A stretch of 64,000 bases of DNA from CBDAPU01 sp965198875 (GCA_965198875.1 CBDAPU010000001.1:1116001-1180000), one strand, 5' to 3'; positions 44,518 through 53,215 are shown, counted from the stretch's first letter. The notes: generated from the sequence alone by a model not told the origin. Program-made: numbers and translations.

Positions 44518-45369
44518 ATGTCCGATAAAGGGATTGCCGATACCGCTTTTTTTATTGCCGGCGTTCGCGCTTTGGAAGAACACCAGCAGCCTGCGCTGTT
44601 TACCGATCCTTACGCCAATTTTTTCATGAACGATGAGCGCCGGGCTTACACCCGGGCAGTCATTGAGGCCCACCCGGTCATATCCCAGGCCATTCGCCTA
44701 CGCACCCTGCTTTTCAACGACATCCTGGAGCAGGAGATAGCCCGAGGCGCCCGCCAGGTGGTTAATTTGGGCTGTGGTTTTGATGGACGTCACGCCATCT
44801 ATGCCAGGGACGGAGTAACATTCTTTGATGTGGACCAGGAGGCCGTTATTGCCCTGAAGACCCAAGTGCTGAAAAAACACCGGGCCCCCTTGTGTGAGTC
44901 CGTGGCCTGCAACTATCTGGAGGCGGACTGTCCCGAGCAGTTGATCCGGGCCGGACTGGATCTGGAGAAGGAAACCCTGTTCATCTGGGAGGGGAATACC
45001 ATGTATTTGCCCATGGATTTAATGTTTGATTTTTTACGCAATCTGTGTTCGAGAGTTCCCCGTTTTCGCATCGCCTTTGATTATTTTCTACGCAGCGTCC
45101 TGGACGGAAGCTACCCGCACGAAGAGTCCCTGGAGCTGGTGCGTGAGCTGCAAAAGCGTCTCAACGTAGTATTTTTATCCGGGTTTGATAGCCTGGATAT
45201 TTTTGAAGAGACGTTTCCTTTTAGGGTGCTGGACGCCCGAAACGCCCTTGAGACGCCCTATCAACCCGAGGGTTCCAGGGAAAAACAACGACTGGAGTCC
45301 ACCGCTTCTTTCTCCAAAGCCCTGATGGGTTTCTACCGGGTGGCCTTGCTGGAGAGGCAGGGCCGATGA
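44518..45369 (+). CDS. SAM-dependent methyltransferase, leucine carboxyl methyltransferase-like
   Basis: A 283-aa class I methyltransferase related to the LCM/TIGR00027 family. SAM motif I is VVNLGCGFDGRHAIYA (near residue 78), the acidic motif II is TFFDVDQEAVIAL, and IWEGNTMYLP follows. The ATG at 44518 has GGAG 12 bases upstream; the open frame to 44416 adds a Pro-rich segment with no support. The substrate is unknown; relatives act on carboxylates, polyketides or small molecules. It stands alone. Confidence 0.82.
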   Translation: MSDKGIADTAFFIAGVRALEEHQQPALFTDPYANFFMNDERRAYTRAVIEAHPVISQAIRLRTLLFNDILEQEIARGARQVVNLGCGFDGRHAIYARDGVTFFDVDQEAVIALKTQVLKKHRAPLCESVACNYLEADCPEQLIRAGLDLEKETLFIWEGNTMYLPMDLMFDFLRNLCSRVPRFRIAFDYFLRSVLDGSYPHEESLELVRELQKRLNVVFLSGFDSLDIFEETFPFRVLDARNALETPYQPEGSREKQRLESTASFSKALMGFYRVALLERQGR

Positions 45370-45675
45370 AAGCATGAGAATGAAGGCCCGGATAAACACG
45401 GCAAGAGCGCCGTGTTGGTTGACGCCGATAATGTCCAAAGATTAAGGCCGCCGCATAGGCCCGGCGAGATGTCGATGCGCGGGCCCGTGCTGACGGGCGC
45501 AATCAACATCATGCGGGTTGCAACGGTGCGCTCGGTGAAATGATCATTCAGCCATCAACGTTGCCTGTGCCGTTGCGAGAGCGGCATTACCAGGTTTGGA
45601 TCCACAGCAAGAACATCGCAGGCTCAGGGGGTTAAGCATAGTGACGGCCTGCCGTTATGAGAGCGGATAAAGCGA
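45370..45675. other. Convergent spacer between the methyltransferase gene and bfr
   Basis: These 306 bases lie between converging genes. The minus-strand frame at 45221-45502 is mostly a shadow of the methyltransferase. No RNA or clear terminator was recognised. Confidence 0.45.
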
Positions 45676-46143
45676 TTACGACATCTTGGATTGCTGGTAG
45701 TTCTCAAGACCAACCCTGTCGATCAAGGCCAACTGGGTTTCCAGCCAATCCACATGCCCCTCTTCATCTTCCAGTATCTCCGCAAACAGCTCACGGCTCA
45801 CATAGTCCTGAACGGCCTCGCAATGGGCGATGGCCTCCCTGAGCAGGGGAATGGCGATGTGTTCCTGCCGCAGATCACACTCCAGCATTTCCTTCGTGTC
45901 CTCGCCGATATAGAGCCTTCCTAAGTCCTGTAAATTGGGCAGACCCTCGAGAAACAGTATGCGCTCGATCAGCTTGTCCGCATGTTTCATCTCCTCAATG
46001 GATTCTGCATATTCATGCTCATTTAATTCCTTCAGGCCCCAGTCTTTCCACATGCGGGCATGGAGGAAATACTGGTTGATAACCGTCAGTTCGTTTTTCA
46101 GTACGCCATTGAGATACTCAATGACTTTGTCGTTGCCTTGCAT
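45676..46143 (-). CDS. bfr: Bacterioferritin
   Basis: A 155-aa haem-containing ferritin that stores iron as a 24-mer. All diiron ligands are in the E. coli positions: Glu18, Glu51, His54, Glu94, Glu127 and His130. The haem-ligating Met52 is present. The ATG at 46143 (MQGNDKVIEYLN) has GGAGG upstream; the longer frame to 46209 is rejected. A Fur-like site lies upstream, between this gene and lemA. Its ferredoxin partner Bfd is at 18.8 kb. Confidence 0.97.
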   Translation of the reverse strand: MQGNDKVIEYLNGVLKNELTVINQYFLHARMWKDWGLKELNEHEYAESIEEMKHADKLIERILFLEGLPNLQDLGRLYIGEDTKEMLECDLRQEHIAIPLLREAIAHCEAVQDYVSRELFAEILEDEEGHVDWLETQLALIDRVGLENYQQSKMS

Positions 46144-46231
46144 CGGGACGCCTCCATTTATCTTGTCAAACTGGCCCTGGATAATAGTCGACAGAGGAGC
46201 TGAATTCAAGCGTAAGCTATTGATTTTAATT

Positions 46232-46250
46232 GATAAGCATTTTCATTTTC
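46232..46250. promoter_or_regulatory. Fur-box-like site between bfr and lemA
   Basis: GATAAGCATTTTCATTTTC matches the E. coli 19-bp Fur consensus at 14 positions. Further CATT units extend it to 46260, as in overlapping Fur boxes. It lies 88 bases before bfr and 55 bases before the lemA start codon, so it could control either or both. Confidence 0.5.
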
Positions 46251-46305
46251 ATTATAATCAGTGACACAAAATCAACGATAATGAACGATTATAAGGAGGT
46301 TTTAT

Positions 46306-46887
46306 ATGGATGTCGGTATCTTTATTTTTCTCGGCGTATTTGGCGTGCTTGTCGCCCTTGGGCGATACCTCATCACCATCTACAACAACCTGGTTTCCCT
46401 GAAACACAATATCGATAAGGCCTGGTCTAATATCGATGTGATGTTGAAACAGCGCCATGATGAACTACCCAAGCTGGTTGAAACCTGTAAACAATACATG
46501 CAATACGAACAGGACACCCTGGAGAAAGTGATGAGGGCCCGCTCTGAAGTATTTGCCGCACGTGAAAAAGGGGATGTGGGTGCATTAGGCCCGGCGGAAA
46601 CCCTGTTGCGTGCCGGTTTAGGTAATTTGTTCGCCCTGGCGGAAGACTACCCGGATCTGAAGGCCAATGATAATTTCCAGCACCTGCAAAATCGTATTAC
46701 CGGACTGGAAGAGAACATTGCCGATCGCCGCGAGTTTTACAACGAAAGCGTCAACTTAAACAACGTACGCATTGAACAGTTCCCGGATGTGTTAATTGCC
46801 ATAGGCTTTGGTTTTATGGCAAAAGATCTATTGGAATTCTCCGAGGAAGAGATAAAAGACGTGAATGTGAAGGAATTATTTAACTGA
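46306..46887 (+). CDS. lemA: LemA-family membrane protein
   Basis: A 193-aa LemA protein: one N-terminal membrane helix (GIFIFLGVFGVLVALG) and a four-helix periplasmic or cytoplasmic bundle with NNLVSLKHNIDKAWSNIDVMLKQRHDELPKLVE, split here only by description (residues 27-59), the family core. The function of LemA is poorly known; it often sits beside TPM-domain or GIDE-domain proteins. An AAGGAGG ribosome-binding site precedes the ATG. The next gene starts 12 bases downstream. Confidence 0.9.
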   Translation: MDVGIFIFLGVFGVLVALGRYLITIYNNLVSLKHNIDKAWSNIDVMLKQRHDELPKLVETCKQYMQYEQDTLEKVMRARSEVFAAREKGDVGALGPAETLLRAGLGNLFALAEDYPDLKANDNFQHLQNRITGLEENIADRREFYNESVNLNNVRIEQFPDVLIAIGFGFMAKDLLEFSEEEIKDVNVKELFN

Positions 46888-46899
46888 TTATGCATAATC

Positions 46900-47901
46900 A
46901 TGGCCGTTCTTTATAAGATTTTTGCTCGAATTATTTACTGGATCAGCAGATTTCGTCGCCTCGTTGGTATTTTTGCCGTGGTGGCGTTTGTTTTAGCAAT
47001 GGTTGTTACAGATGATTTCTGGAGTGGTTTTTTTATCATATTGGCTTTTGGTGCATATATATTTCATTTCATACTGTCGGTACTAACAGATGGGCCAGGC
47101 CAGTATTATTTTTATTATACGGGAAGTTTTTCGGGGGTATTTGACGCCTTAAAAAAAGGACGACTCATAGAAGACACCCCCACCTCGAAGATCCGTTCCG
47201 CCGCCCAGGGCTATGTGGAGCTGGAAGGGCAAAGCCGCCCGTTCGTGAAAAATAACGCTACCATCGCCCCGTTGTCGAGAAAACCATGTGTCTGGTATAG
47301 CTACTCCATTGAGAAGATAAATAGCGACCTTACAACCATAGAACATGGAACAAGCGACAGTTTGTTTTTAATTACCGATGACACCGGTGAATGCATCATC
47401 GACCCGGAGGGAGCCAGGGTCAAAACCGTACACAGCGATACCTGGTATAATGGCGCCTATCGATACAAGGAAGAAAGACTCCATGCCAATGAAGATCTCT
47501 ACGCAACAGGACTCTTTAAAGCCACAGGCAGTAGTGATGATCTCCAGTCTGAACTAAATGATGAGGTTAAAGGCTTGCTCAAACTATGGAAGAGAAACAG
47601 CAAGGCCATGCTGGCCCGGTTTGATGAAAACAAGGATGGCCAGATCGATGTTCACGAATGGGAGAAAGTCCGTGAGGCCGCATTACAACAGGCGCTCGCC
47701 AAGCAAAAAAATCGCGCAATGAGCAAACCGGTAAACCTGCTCAGTGACACCCACGATAAACAACGGCCTTTTATGCTATCAGCGGTGCCGCAACCCAAAC
47801 TGATTAAGTCTTATTTTTCCCGCTCGCTGTGGTTTTTTTTCCTGATTGTGGCTGCGGTGGTCGCAGCGTTCTATTTCTATATACGCAGCCAATCGTTTTA
47901 G
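46900..47901 (+). CDS. GIDE-domain membrane protein with an EF-hand loop
   Basis: A 333-aa inner-membrane protein with two N-terminal hydrophobic segments (about 22-36 and 43-62) and one at the C-terminus (about 307-326). The stretch LIEDTPTSKIRSAAQGYVEL (about 88-107) and the following PCVWYSYSIEK region mark the GIDE domain, first named from the mitochondrial ubiquitin ligase MUL1; no RING domain is present. Residues 242-253 (DENKDGQIDVHE) form a canonical EF-hand calcium loop with acids at positions 1, 5, 9 and 12. It is encoded 12 bases after lemA, so they probably act together. Calcium-sensing is inference. Confidence 0.82.
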   Translation: MAVLYKIFARIIYWISRFRRLVGIFAVVAFVLAMVVTDDFWSGFFIILAFGAYIFHFILSVLTDGPGQYYFYYTGSFSGVFDALKKGRLIEDTPTSKIRSAAQGYVELEGQSRPFVKNNATIAPLSRKPCVWYSYSIEKINSDLTTIEHGTSDSLFLITDDTGECIIDPEGARVKTVHSDTWYNGAYRYKEERLHANEDLYATGLFKATGSSDDLQSELNDEVKGLLKLWKRNSKAMLARFDENKDGQIDVHEWEKVREAALQQALAKQKNRAMSKPVNLLSDTHDKQRPFMLSAVPQPKLIKSYFSRSLWFFFLIVAAVVAAFYFYIRSQSF

Positions 47902-47963
47902 TGGTTCATAGGACGGCGATTGAATACCATAGGCGCCTTTTTAGAGACCTTAAATATAAGAAG

Positions 47964-50024
47964 ATGACAAACCCGTTACTTGAAAACCTTGCCTTACCGG
48001 CATTTAGCAAAATCAGGCCGGAGCACATTGAACCCGCCATCGAGGGCTTGATCGCTCAACACCGCGCATTGGTACAGGGCCTGTTGGAAAACAACACCGA
48101 GCACACATGGCATTCGCTTATTCAACCCCTTGAGGACGATGAAGATGCGCTGAACCGGGCCTGGTCACCGATCAGTCATTTACATGCCGTCGCCGATCAT
48201 GAGCCCTTACGCGACGCCTATCATGCCTGTATCCCCAGGCTGACCGATCTCGCCACCGACCTCGGTCAACATGAAGCCTTGTTCAAAGCCTACAAGAACA
48301 TATCCGAGCGCGATGACTTTGCCGATTTGGACCCAGCACAACAGAAGATCATCAACAATGCACTGCGGGATTTTCGCCTGTCGGGCATTGATCTCGAGCA
48401 GGATAAGAAAGACCGCTATAAGGAAATACAGCAAACACTCTCCCGCTTGCAAACCCGATTTGAGGAAAACACCCTTGACGCCACCCATGGCTGGACGAAA
48501 CAGATAACCGATGAGGCGCTGTTGAGCGGGTTGCCGGATACGGTGATTGAGTTGGCCGCCGCCAATGCCGAGCGGCATGATAAAGACGGCTGGTTATTCA
48601 CCCTGGAGTTTCCATCTTATTCCCCGGTGATCACCTATGCCGATGATGGCGGCCTCAGGGAGGAGATGTACACCGCCTATCACACCCGCGGATCTGATCA
48701 GGGGCCAAATGCCGGCAAATGGGACAACGGCAAAATCATGACCGAGATCCTGTGTTTGCGACAGGAGTTAGCCACTCTTCTAGGGTATGCAAACTTCGCT
48801 GAGTATTCTCTGGTTAAAAAAATGGCCTCTTCAACGGAGGAGGTGATGGCATTTTTGCATGATCTGGCGAAGCGCAGCAAACCGGTCGCAGAGAGCGAGA
48901 TGCACACATTGACCCAGTTCGCCCAACAGGAATACGGTGTTGAAGCATTAGACGCCTGGGACATCGCCTATTATTCCGAGAAGTTACGACAGAAGACATT
49001 TCATTTCTCACAAGAAGAATTACGGCCCTACTTTGCCGTGGATCGGGTTATTGAGGGATTGTTTCTGGTGGTGAACAGGTTGTATGGCCTTCACATTCAA
49101 CGCAAATACGATGTGGATGTGTGGCGCCCGGACGTGATGTTTTTCCAGATCAAGGATGGTGATGCTAAAACCCGCGGTGGTTTTTACCTGGATCTTTATG
49201 TCCGTCCACAAAAGCGTGGCGGCGCATGGATGGATGAATGTGTGGTGCGTAAACTGAGAGACGGCGAGATACAAACACCGGTCGCTTACCTGACGTGCAA
49301 TTTTACGCCGCCGGTATCGGGCAAACCCTCACTGCTGACCCACGATGAGGTGCTGACCCTATTCCATGAGTTTGGCCATGGCCTGCACCACCTGTTGACG
49401 CTCATCGACTACAGCGGTGTCGCCGGAATAAACGGTGTTCCCTGGGATGCGGTGGAGTTGCCCAGCCAGTTTATGGAAAACTGGTGCTGGCAACGGGAGT
49501 CATTAAATTTATTCGCACGGCATTTTGAATCGAATGAAACGATCCCCGATGGGTTATTTGAAAACATGTTGCGCGCGAGGACGTTTCAGTCGGGGATGCA
49601 GATGGTGAGGCAGCTCGAGTTGGCGCTGTTTGACTTTCGCCTGCACTGTGAGATACGAGGCGCTGATGAAGATGACGTCCAGTCACTGTTAGATGAGGTG
49701 CGGCGGCAGGTGGCCGTGGTTAGCACACCGCCGGAGAACCGCTTTCAACATGGATTCTCGCATATCTTCGCCGGCGGCTATGCGGCGGGTTACTACAGCT
49801 ACAAATGGGCGGAGGTGCTATCGGCGGACGCCTTCTCAAAATTCGAGGAAAACGGGATTTTTGATAGCAAGACGGGGGCGGCGTTCCTGCACTGCATCCT
49901 CGAGCAGGGCGGGGCACGGGATCCCATGGACCTGTTTGTTGAGTTTCGTGGTCGAAGACCCACCATCCATGCCTTGCTACGGCATTGCGGGATCGCCACT
50001 GTAGATGATACGGCGTCCGCATGA
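47964..50024 (+). CDS. prlC: Oligopeptidase A
   Basis: A 686-aa M3 metallopeptidase that degrades cytoplasmic oligopeptides and cleaved signal peptides. The zinc motif HEFGH is at residues 468-472, followed by GLHHLLT. The N-terminal MTNPLLENLALPAFSKIRPE is typical of PrlC. The ATG at 47964 is chosen on family likeness; the frame is open further upstream into the GIDE gene. Its TGA overlaps the next ATG (ATGA). Confidence 0.95.
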   Translation: MTNPLLENLALPAFSKIRPEHIEPAIEGLIAQHRALVQGLLENNTEHTWHSLIQPLEDDEDALNRAWSPISHLHAVADHEPLRDAYHACIPRLTDLATDLGQHEALFKAYKNISERDDFADLDPAQQKIINNALRDFRLSGIDLEQDKKDRYKEIQQTLSRLQTRFEENTLDATHGWTKQITDEALLSGLPDTVIELAAANAERHDKDGWLFTLEFPSYSPVITYADDGGLREEMYTAYHTRGSDQGPNAGKWDNGKIMTEILCLRQELATLLGYANFAEYSLVKKMASSTEEVMAFLHDLAKRSKPVAESEMHTLTQFAQQEYGVEALDAWDIAYYSEKLRQKTFHFSQEELRPYFAVDRVIEGLFLVVNRLYGLHIQRKYDVDVWRPDVMFFQIKDGDAKTRGGFYLDLYVRPQKRGGAWMDECVVRKLRDGEIQTPVAYLTCNFTPPVSGKPSLLTHDEVLTLFHEFGHGLHHLLTLIDYSGVAGINGVPWDAVELPSQFMENWCWQRESLNLFARHFESNETIPDGLFENMLRARTFQSGMQMVRQLELALFDFRLHCEIRGADEDDVQSLLDEVRRQVAVVSTPPENRFQHGFSHIFAGGYAAGYYSYKWAEVLSADAFSKFEENGIFDSKTGAAFLHCILEQGGARDPMDLFVEFRGRRPTIHALLRHCGIATVDDTASA

Positions 50025-50731
50025 ATGCAGTGTTACCCTCTCTCACGGTCTTTGCCCTGTTTGCCGTTGCAACAACACTGGCGGAGACCGTTTATGTCGG
50101 CGATCAAGGCTTTGCCGGTTTGCATGCGGATAAATCCATAGACAGCCCGATTATTAACATCATCCACACCAACACCGCCCTTGAGATCATCCAACGTGGC
50201 GAGAAGATGTCCTATGTGCGAGGGCCTGAGGGCAACACCGGCTGGGTCGACAACAACTATGTCACACAACACGCTGATCAGAAGGCAGAGATAACAAAAT
50301 TGCAATCCGCCCACAGCAAGATCACGCAACTGCAAGGCGCCGCCACCAAGGCGAGCGAAAACGCAACCATGGCACAACTGCAAGATGAGAATAAAACGCT
50401 GCAAGAGAAATTGAAAGCAGAACGCCTGAAGGTGGGCGGTTTGAATGTTGAACTTGCGACATTGCGTAAAAGAATAGGGCGGAGCAACGATAGCGGATCT
50501 CTGCATCTCGAACTTGAACGGCTGGAAGAGGAAAACAAGGCGCTACGTATCCAGCTTGCAAAAGCCATGAACCCGGCGGGCTCGGAAGAGGATCGCCCAA
50601 GCGCGGTAAAACCACCCGCCCGGGATAATACTTTAATCTATGTCGCGCTTGCCTTATTGGCCGGGATCGGTTTTGGCCTGTATATGATGAGCCGGTTTGT
50701 GCGCCGCCGACACGGTGGCTTTCGGATCTGA
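50021..50731 (+). CDS. SH3-domain membrane protein (YgiM/TIGR04211 type)
   Basis: A 236-aa protein: signal peptide (LTVFALFAVATTLAE), a bacterial SH3 domain (about 24-85, ending GWVDNNYV), a coiled coil (about 88-185) and a C-terminal membrane helix (about 208-227) with a basic tail. This architecture matches the E. coli YgiM family, whose role is uncertain but envelope-related. It is coupled to prlC by an ATGA overlap. Confidence 0.88.
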   Translation: MNAVLPSLTVFALFAVATTLAETVYVGDQGFAGLHADKSIDSPIINIIHTNTALEIIQRGEKMSYVRGPEGNTGWVDNNYVTQHADQKAEITKLQSAHSKITQLQGAATKASENATMAQLQDENKTLQEKLKAERLKVGGLNVELATLRKRIGRSNDSGSLHLELERLEEENKALRIQLAKAMNPAGSEEDRPSAVKPPARDNTLIYVALALLAGIGFGLYMMSRFVRRRHGGFRI

Positions 50732-50754
50732 GATAACGCCACTGAGGGCACGAC

Positions 50755-51525
50755 ATGTGGACTATCGCCAGTTGGAACGTCAACTCACTGACAGTGCGTC
50801 TGCCCCATGTGCTGGCCTGGCTGGACGATAACCAACCCGATGTATTAGCGCTACAGGAAACCAAGACCCGGGATGAGCGTTTTCCACTGGCCGCTTTCAA
50901 TGAAAAAAATTATCAGGCAATCTTCGCCGGTCAGAGTACCTATAACGGCGTGGCCATACTCAGCAAACATCCGGCGGCCTTACGCCATGACACATTCCCG
51001 GGATCGGCCGATCCGCAAAAGCGACTGTTATGTTGTGTGATCGATGATGTGTGTGTCTTAAATCTCTATGTGCCCAATGGATCAAAAGTGGGCTCGGAGA
51101 AGTTCGCCTACAAACTGGACTGGCTGATGCAGCTTGATAAACTCACCGATACCTTGCTGGAGCGACATGAAAATCTTGTCCTGCTTGGGGATTTTAATAT
51201 TGCGCCGGCGGATCTCGATGTGCATGCACCGGATGAATGGCGGGGCAAAGTCCTCTGTAGCGACGCCGAGCGTGAGTGCTTGGCCTCACTCATGGATAAG
51301 GGGCTGCTGGATACGTTTCGGTTATTCGAGCAGGCAGAAAACACATTCTCATGGTGGGATTACCGTAGCGTTGCATTTGCAGAGAACCGGGGTCTGCGTA
51401 TCGATCTCATCCTGGCCAGCAATGCACTGGCGAAGAAGTGCGCCGATAGCTGGATAGACGCCGCTCCCCGTGAATGGGAGCGCCCCTCGGATCATACGCC
51501 CGTCGTCGCTGAGTTTAGGCTATAA
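50755..51525 (+). CDS. xthA: Exodeoxyribonuclease III
   Basis: A 256-aa AP endonuclease/3'-exonuclease of base excision repair. SWNVNSLTVRLPHVLAWL is the N-terminal motif, LALQETK carries the metal-binding Glu near residue 37, LLGDFNIAPADLD is the active-site loop, and SDHTPVVAEF carries the terminal Asp-His. The start is ATG at 50755. Confidence 0.95.
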   Translation: MWTIASWNVNSLTVRLPHVLAWLDDNQPDVLALQETKTRDERFPLAAFNEKNYQAIFAGQSTYNGVAILSKHPAALRHDTFPGSADPQKRLLCCVIDDVCVLNLYVPNGSKVGSEKFAYKLDWLMQLDKLTDTLLERHENLVLLGDFNIAPADLDVHAPDEWRGKVLCSDAERECLASLMDKGLLDTFRLFEQAENTFSWWDYRSVAFAENRGLRIDLILASNALAKKCADSWIDAAPREWERPSDHTPVVAEFRL

Positions 51526-51541
51526 AATACGGCGATGGCAT

Positions 51542-51570
51542 TTGCACCTGTCGGCGGCATCCACTACACT
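51542..51570 (+). promoter_or_regulatory. Sigma-70 promoter of rpmE
   Basis: TTGCAC (51542-51547) and TACACT (51565-51570) are separated by exactly 17 bases, 29 bases before the rpmE start. Both hexamers match the consensus well. AGGA precedes the ATG. Confidence 0.65.
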
Positions 51571-51599
51571 CCCGGCCCCGGAAATGGCAGGATAAAGAC

Positions 51600-51800
51600 A
51601 TGAAAGCTGACATTCACCCGAACTACGCCGACATCAATGTCACCTGTAGCTGCGGCAATACGTTTACAACCCGCTCCACCTATGCAGATGATCTGCATAT
51701 TGAAGTGTGCTCGCAATGCCACCCGTTCTATACCGGCAAGCAGAAGATGCTCGATACCGCAGGCCGGGTCGATAAATTCCGACGCAAATACAATATGTGA
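51600..51800 (+). CDS. rpmE: 50S ribosomal protein L31, zinc-binding form
   Basis: A 66-aa L31. The CSCGN and CSQCHPFYTGKQK motifs hold the four zinc ligands, which marks the C+ form used when zinc is plentiful. N-terminal MKADIHPNY is typical. It has its own promoter and no partner downstream. Confidence 0.97.
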   Translation: MKADIHPNYADINVTCSCGNTFTTRSTYADDLHIEVCSQCHPFYTGKQKMLDTAGRVDKFRRKYNM

Positions 51801-52078
51801 GAGCCGGGTTTTTGCCGATGAATTGGCCCTTTTCTACCATGGCTTTGGTTATTTGAACGGCCTGGCCACCATCATCGAAGCGCCCTCTTTAAGAAACCGC
51901 AGCGAACAGCCCTGCCCATCCCTGTAGCCCCCTTAAAACTGGAACATGAATAAACTGGAGCTTGACACCACGCCGGCTAGGCAAGCAACCCGAATCGTCG
52001 GCTGCTCGCTCACAAAACGGCGAACAACGGCATGTGGCGCCTCGGCACAGATGTTCACTATCTAAGATAAGAATAGGC

Positions 52079-52131
52079 AAAAACAGCGCCTGCCCGCCAG
52101 TTCGGCGGGATTACCGGCGGGCAGTTAGCGC
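52079..52131 (-). terminator. Strong Rho-independent terminator-like hairpin (minus strand)
   Basis: On the minus strand CTGCCCGCC pairs with GGCGGGCAG (9 bp), extended by flanking GCGC on each side with a small TAA bulge. TG and then TTTTT (A-run at 52079-52083) follow. It lies 482 bases after engB ends, so it may end a separate minus-strand transcript instead of engB. Confidence 0.5.
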
Positions 52132-52194
52132 ATCTCTTTAACATGATTTCTCAGTTTCAAAACTTAACTGTTTGCCCTGCTTAAAGATAACCGC

Positions 52195-52229
52195 TTATCC
52201 ACAAATTTTGTGGATAACTCTGTGGATGT
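52195..52229. promoter_or_regulatory. Cluster of DnaA boxes
   Basis: TTATCCACA (52195-52203) is a perfect DnaA box, and an inverted perfect copy follows, giving an 11-bp perfect inverted repeat around one central T (52195-52217). A third, weaker box (TGTGGATGT, 52221-52229) comes four bases later. DnaA binding is predicted; whether this serves replication, DnaA titration or transcription control is unknown. Confidence 0.65.
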
Positions 52230-52275
52230 AATGAGCACATTTGCCCGCATGGGGCATGGATAGTGGCTTCCTGAT

Positions 52276-52315
52276 AAAACTGACAATATTTAATCAGTTT
52301 TTAATAATCATTATT
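52276..52315. repeat. AT-rich block with inverted repeats and a Fur-like core
   Basis: AAAACTGA (52276-52283) and TCAGTTTT (52294-52301) form an 8-bp inverted repeat. It is followed by the palindrome AATAAT-C-ATTATT (52303-52315), whose core ATAATCATTAT equals the centre of the Fur consensus. AT-rich DNA can match Fur by chance, so this is weak evidence. Confidence 0.4.
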
Positions 52316-52612
52316 TTTCAATAAGTTACACAAGTCTATCTGGCTTTCAGCGAGATTTCACGGCTACGGCCCGGTAAAATCGGGCGATGGGCGCCGGGCT
52401 GTGAATAACATAAGCTGTTCAAACCACCCACGGAACCTTTTTGCGCCCTGTGTGTCTTATGCAACAAGAACATGAACCTGCCCTGCAAACCCTGAACATG
52501 GCAGGAAATGAACCCCGGTTCTCCCCAGCCGGGTATCTTGGCCCCGGTAGCCCTCCCTTTCCCCTTAACAACTCCGGGGCCGCTCTTTTAATGCTCGCAT
52601 TGGCTTGGCTAT

Positions 52613-53215
52613 TTATAACCAGAGATCCATTGCCTGGATGAGTTCTGGGAGGCCCTGCTTCTTGGTTGCCGAGAATAATTGTACGCTGCATCCATCTGCA
52701 AGCTCTTTTTCAACGGCGAGACAGGTCTGCCTGGCGCTGTTTTTAGAGAGCTTGTCGGCCTTGTTTAACAGCACATGCACCGCCAGTGATCTGGCCTCAC
52801 ACCATTTCAGGATCTGCCTGTCCTGCTCGGATAAAGCCCGCCTGACGTCCACTATCAGGATCAAGCCCTGCAATGACAGTCGCTGCATGAAATAAGAATG
52901 GATGAGCTCTCCCCAGTGGCGCTTCAATGAAGCGGGCACTTTTGCATAACCATAGCCCGGCAGGTCTACCAGGCGGATATGGGTCTCTACGTTAAAAAAA
53001 TTGATCTGGCGGGTGCGGCCGGGCTGCTTGCTTGTTCTGGCCAGGCTTTTCCGTCTGCTGAGGGCATTGATAACACTGGATTTTCCAGTGTTGGATCGAC
53101 CGGCAAAGGCGATTTCAGCGCCCGTATCGGCGGGCAACTGGGATAGCCTGTGGGCGCTACATAGATAGCTGGATTGATGATATCGGCTATGGTTCATGAT
53201 GATGGCGGCATGCAT
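52613..53215 (-). CDS. engB: Ribosome biogenesis GTP-binding protein EngB (YihA/YsxC)
   Basis: A 200-aa GTPase needed for 50S assembly. G1 is AGRSNTGKSSVINAL (near residue 39), G3 DLPGYGYAKV, and G4 NKADKL. The length is typical. It is divergent from the cytochrome c4 gene, an arrangement common in Pseudomonas-like genomes, though polA is not seen here. Start codon at 53215 or 53197 (second Met). Confidence 0.96.
   Translation of the reverse strand: MHAAIIMNHSRYHQSSYLCSAHRLSQLPADTGAEIAFAGRSNTGKSSVINALSRRKSLARTSKQPGRTRQINFFNVETHIRLVDLPGYGYAKVPASLKRHWGELIHSYFMQRLSLQGLILIVDVRRALSEQDRQILKWCEARSLAVHVLLNKADKLSKNSARQTCLAVEKELADGCSVQLFSATKKQGLPELIQAMDLWL

Larger units (their letters stand above)
51801..52612. 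other. Long spacer between rpmE and engB with DnaA boxes
   Basis: This 812-base spacer between converging genes has no convincing protein gene. It contains a GC-rich hairpin with a minus-strand T-run (52079-52131), a pair of inverted DnaA boxes (52195-52217), a third weaker box and an AT-rich block (52271-52320). It is the longest non-coding stretch in the window. Confidence 0.6.

Noticed and set aside
52195..52320. Calling this the chromosomal origin oriC
   Set aside because: Only two perfect boxes, and no dnaA, dnaN, mnmG or rpmH nearby; reported instead as a DnaA-binding candidate.
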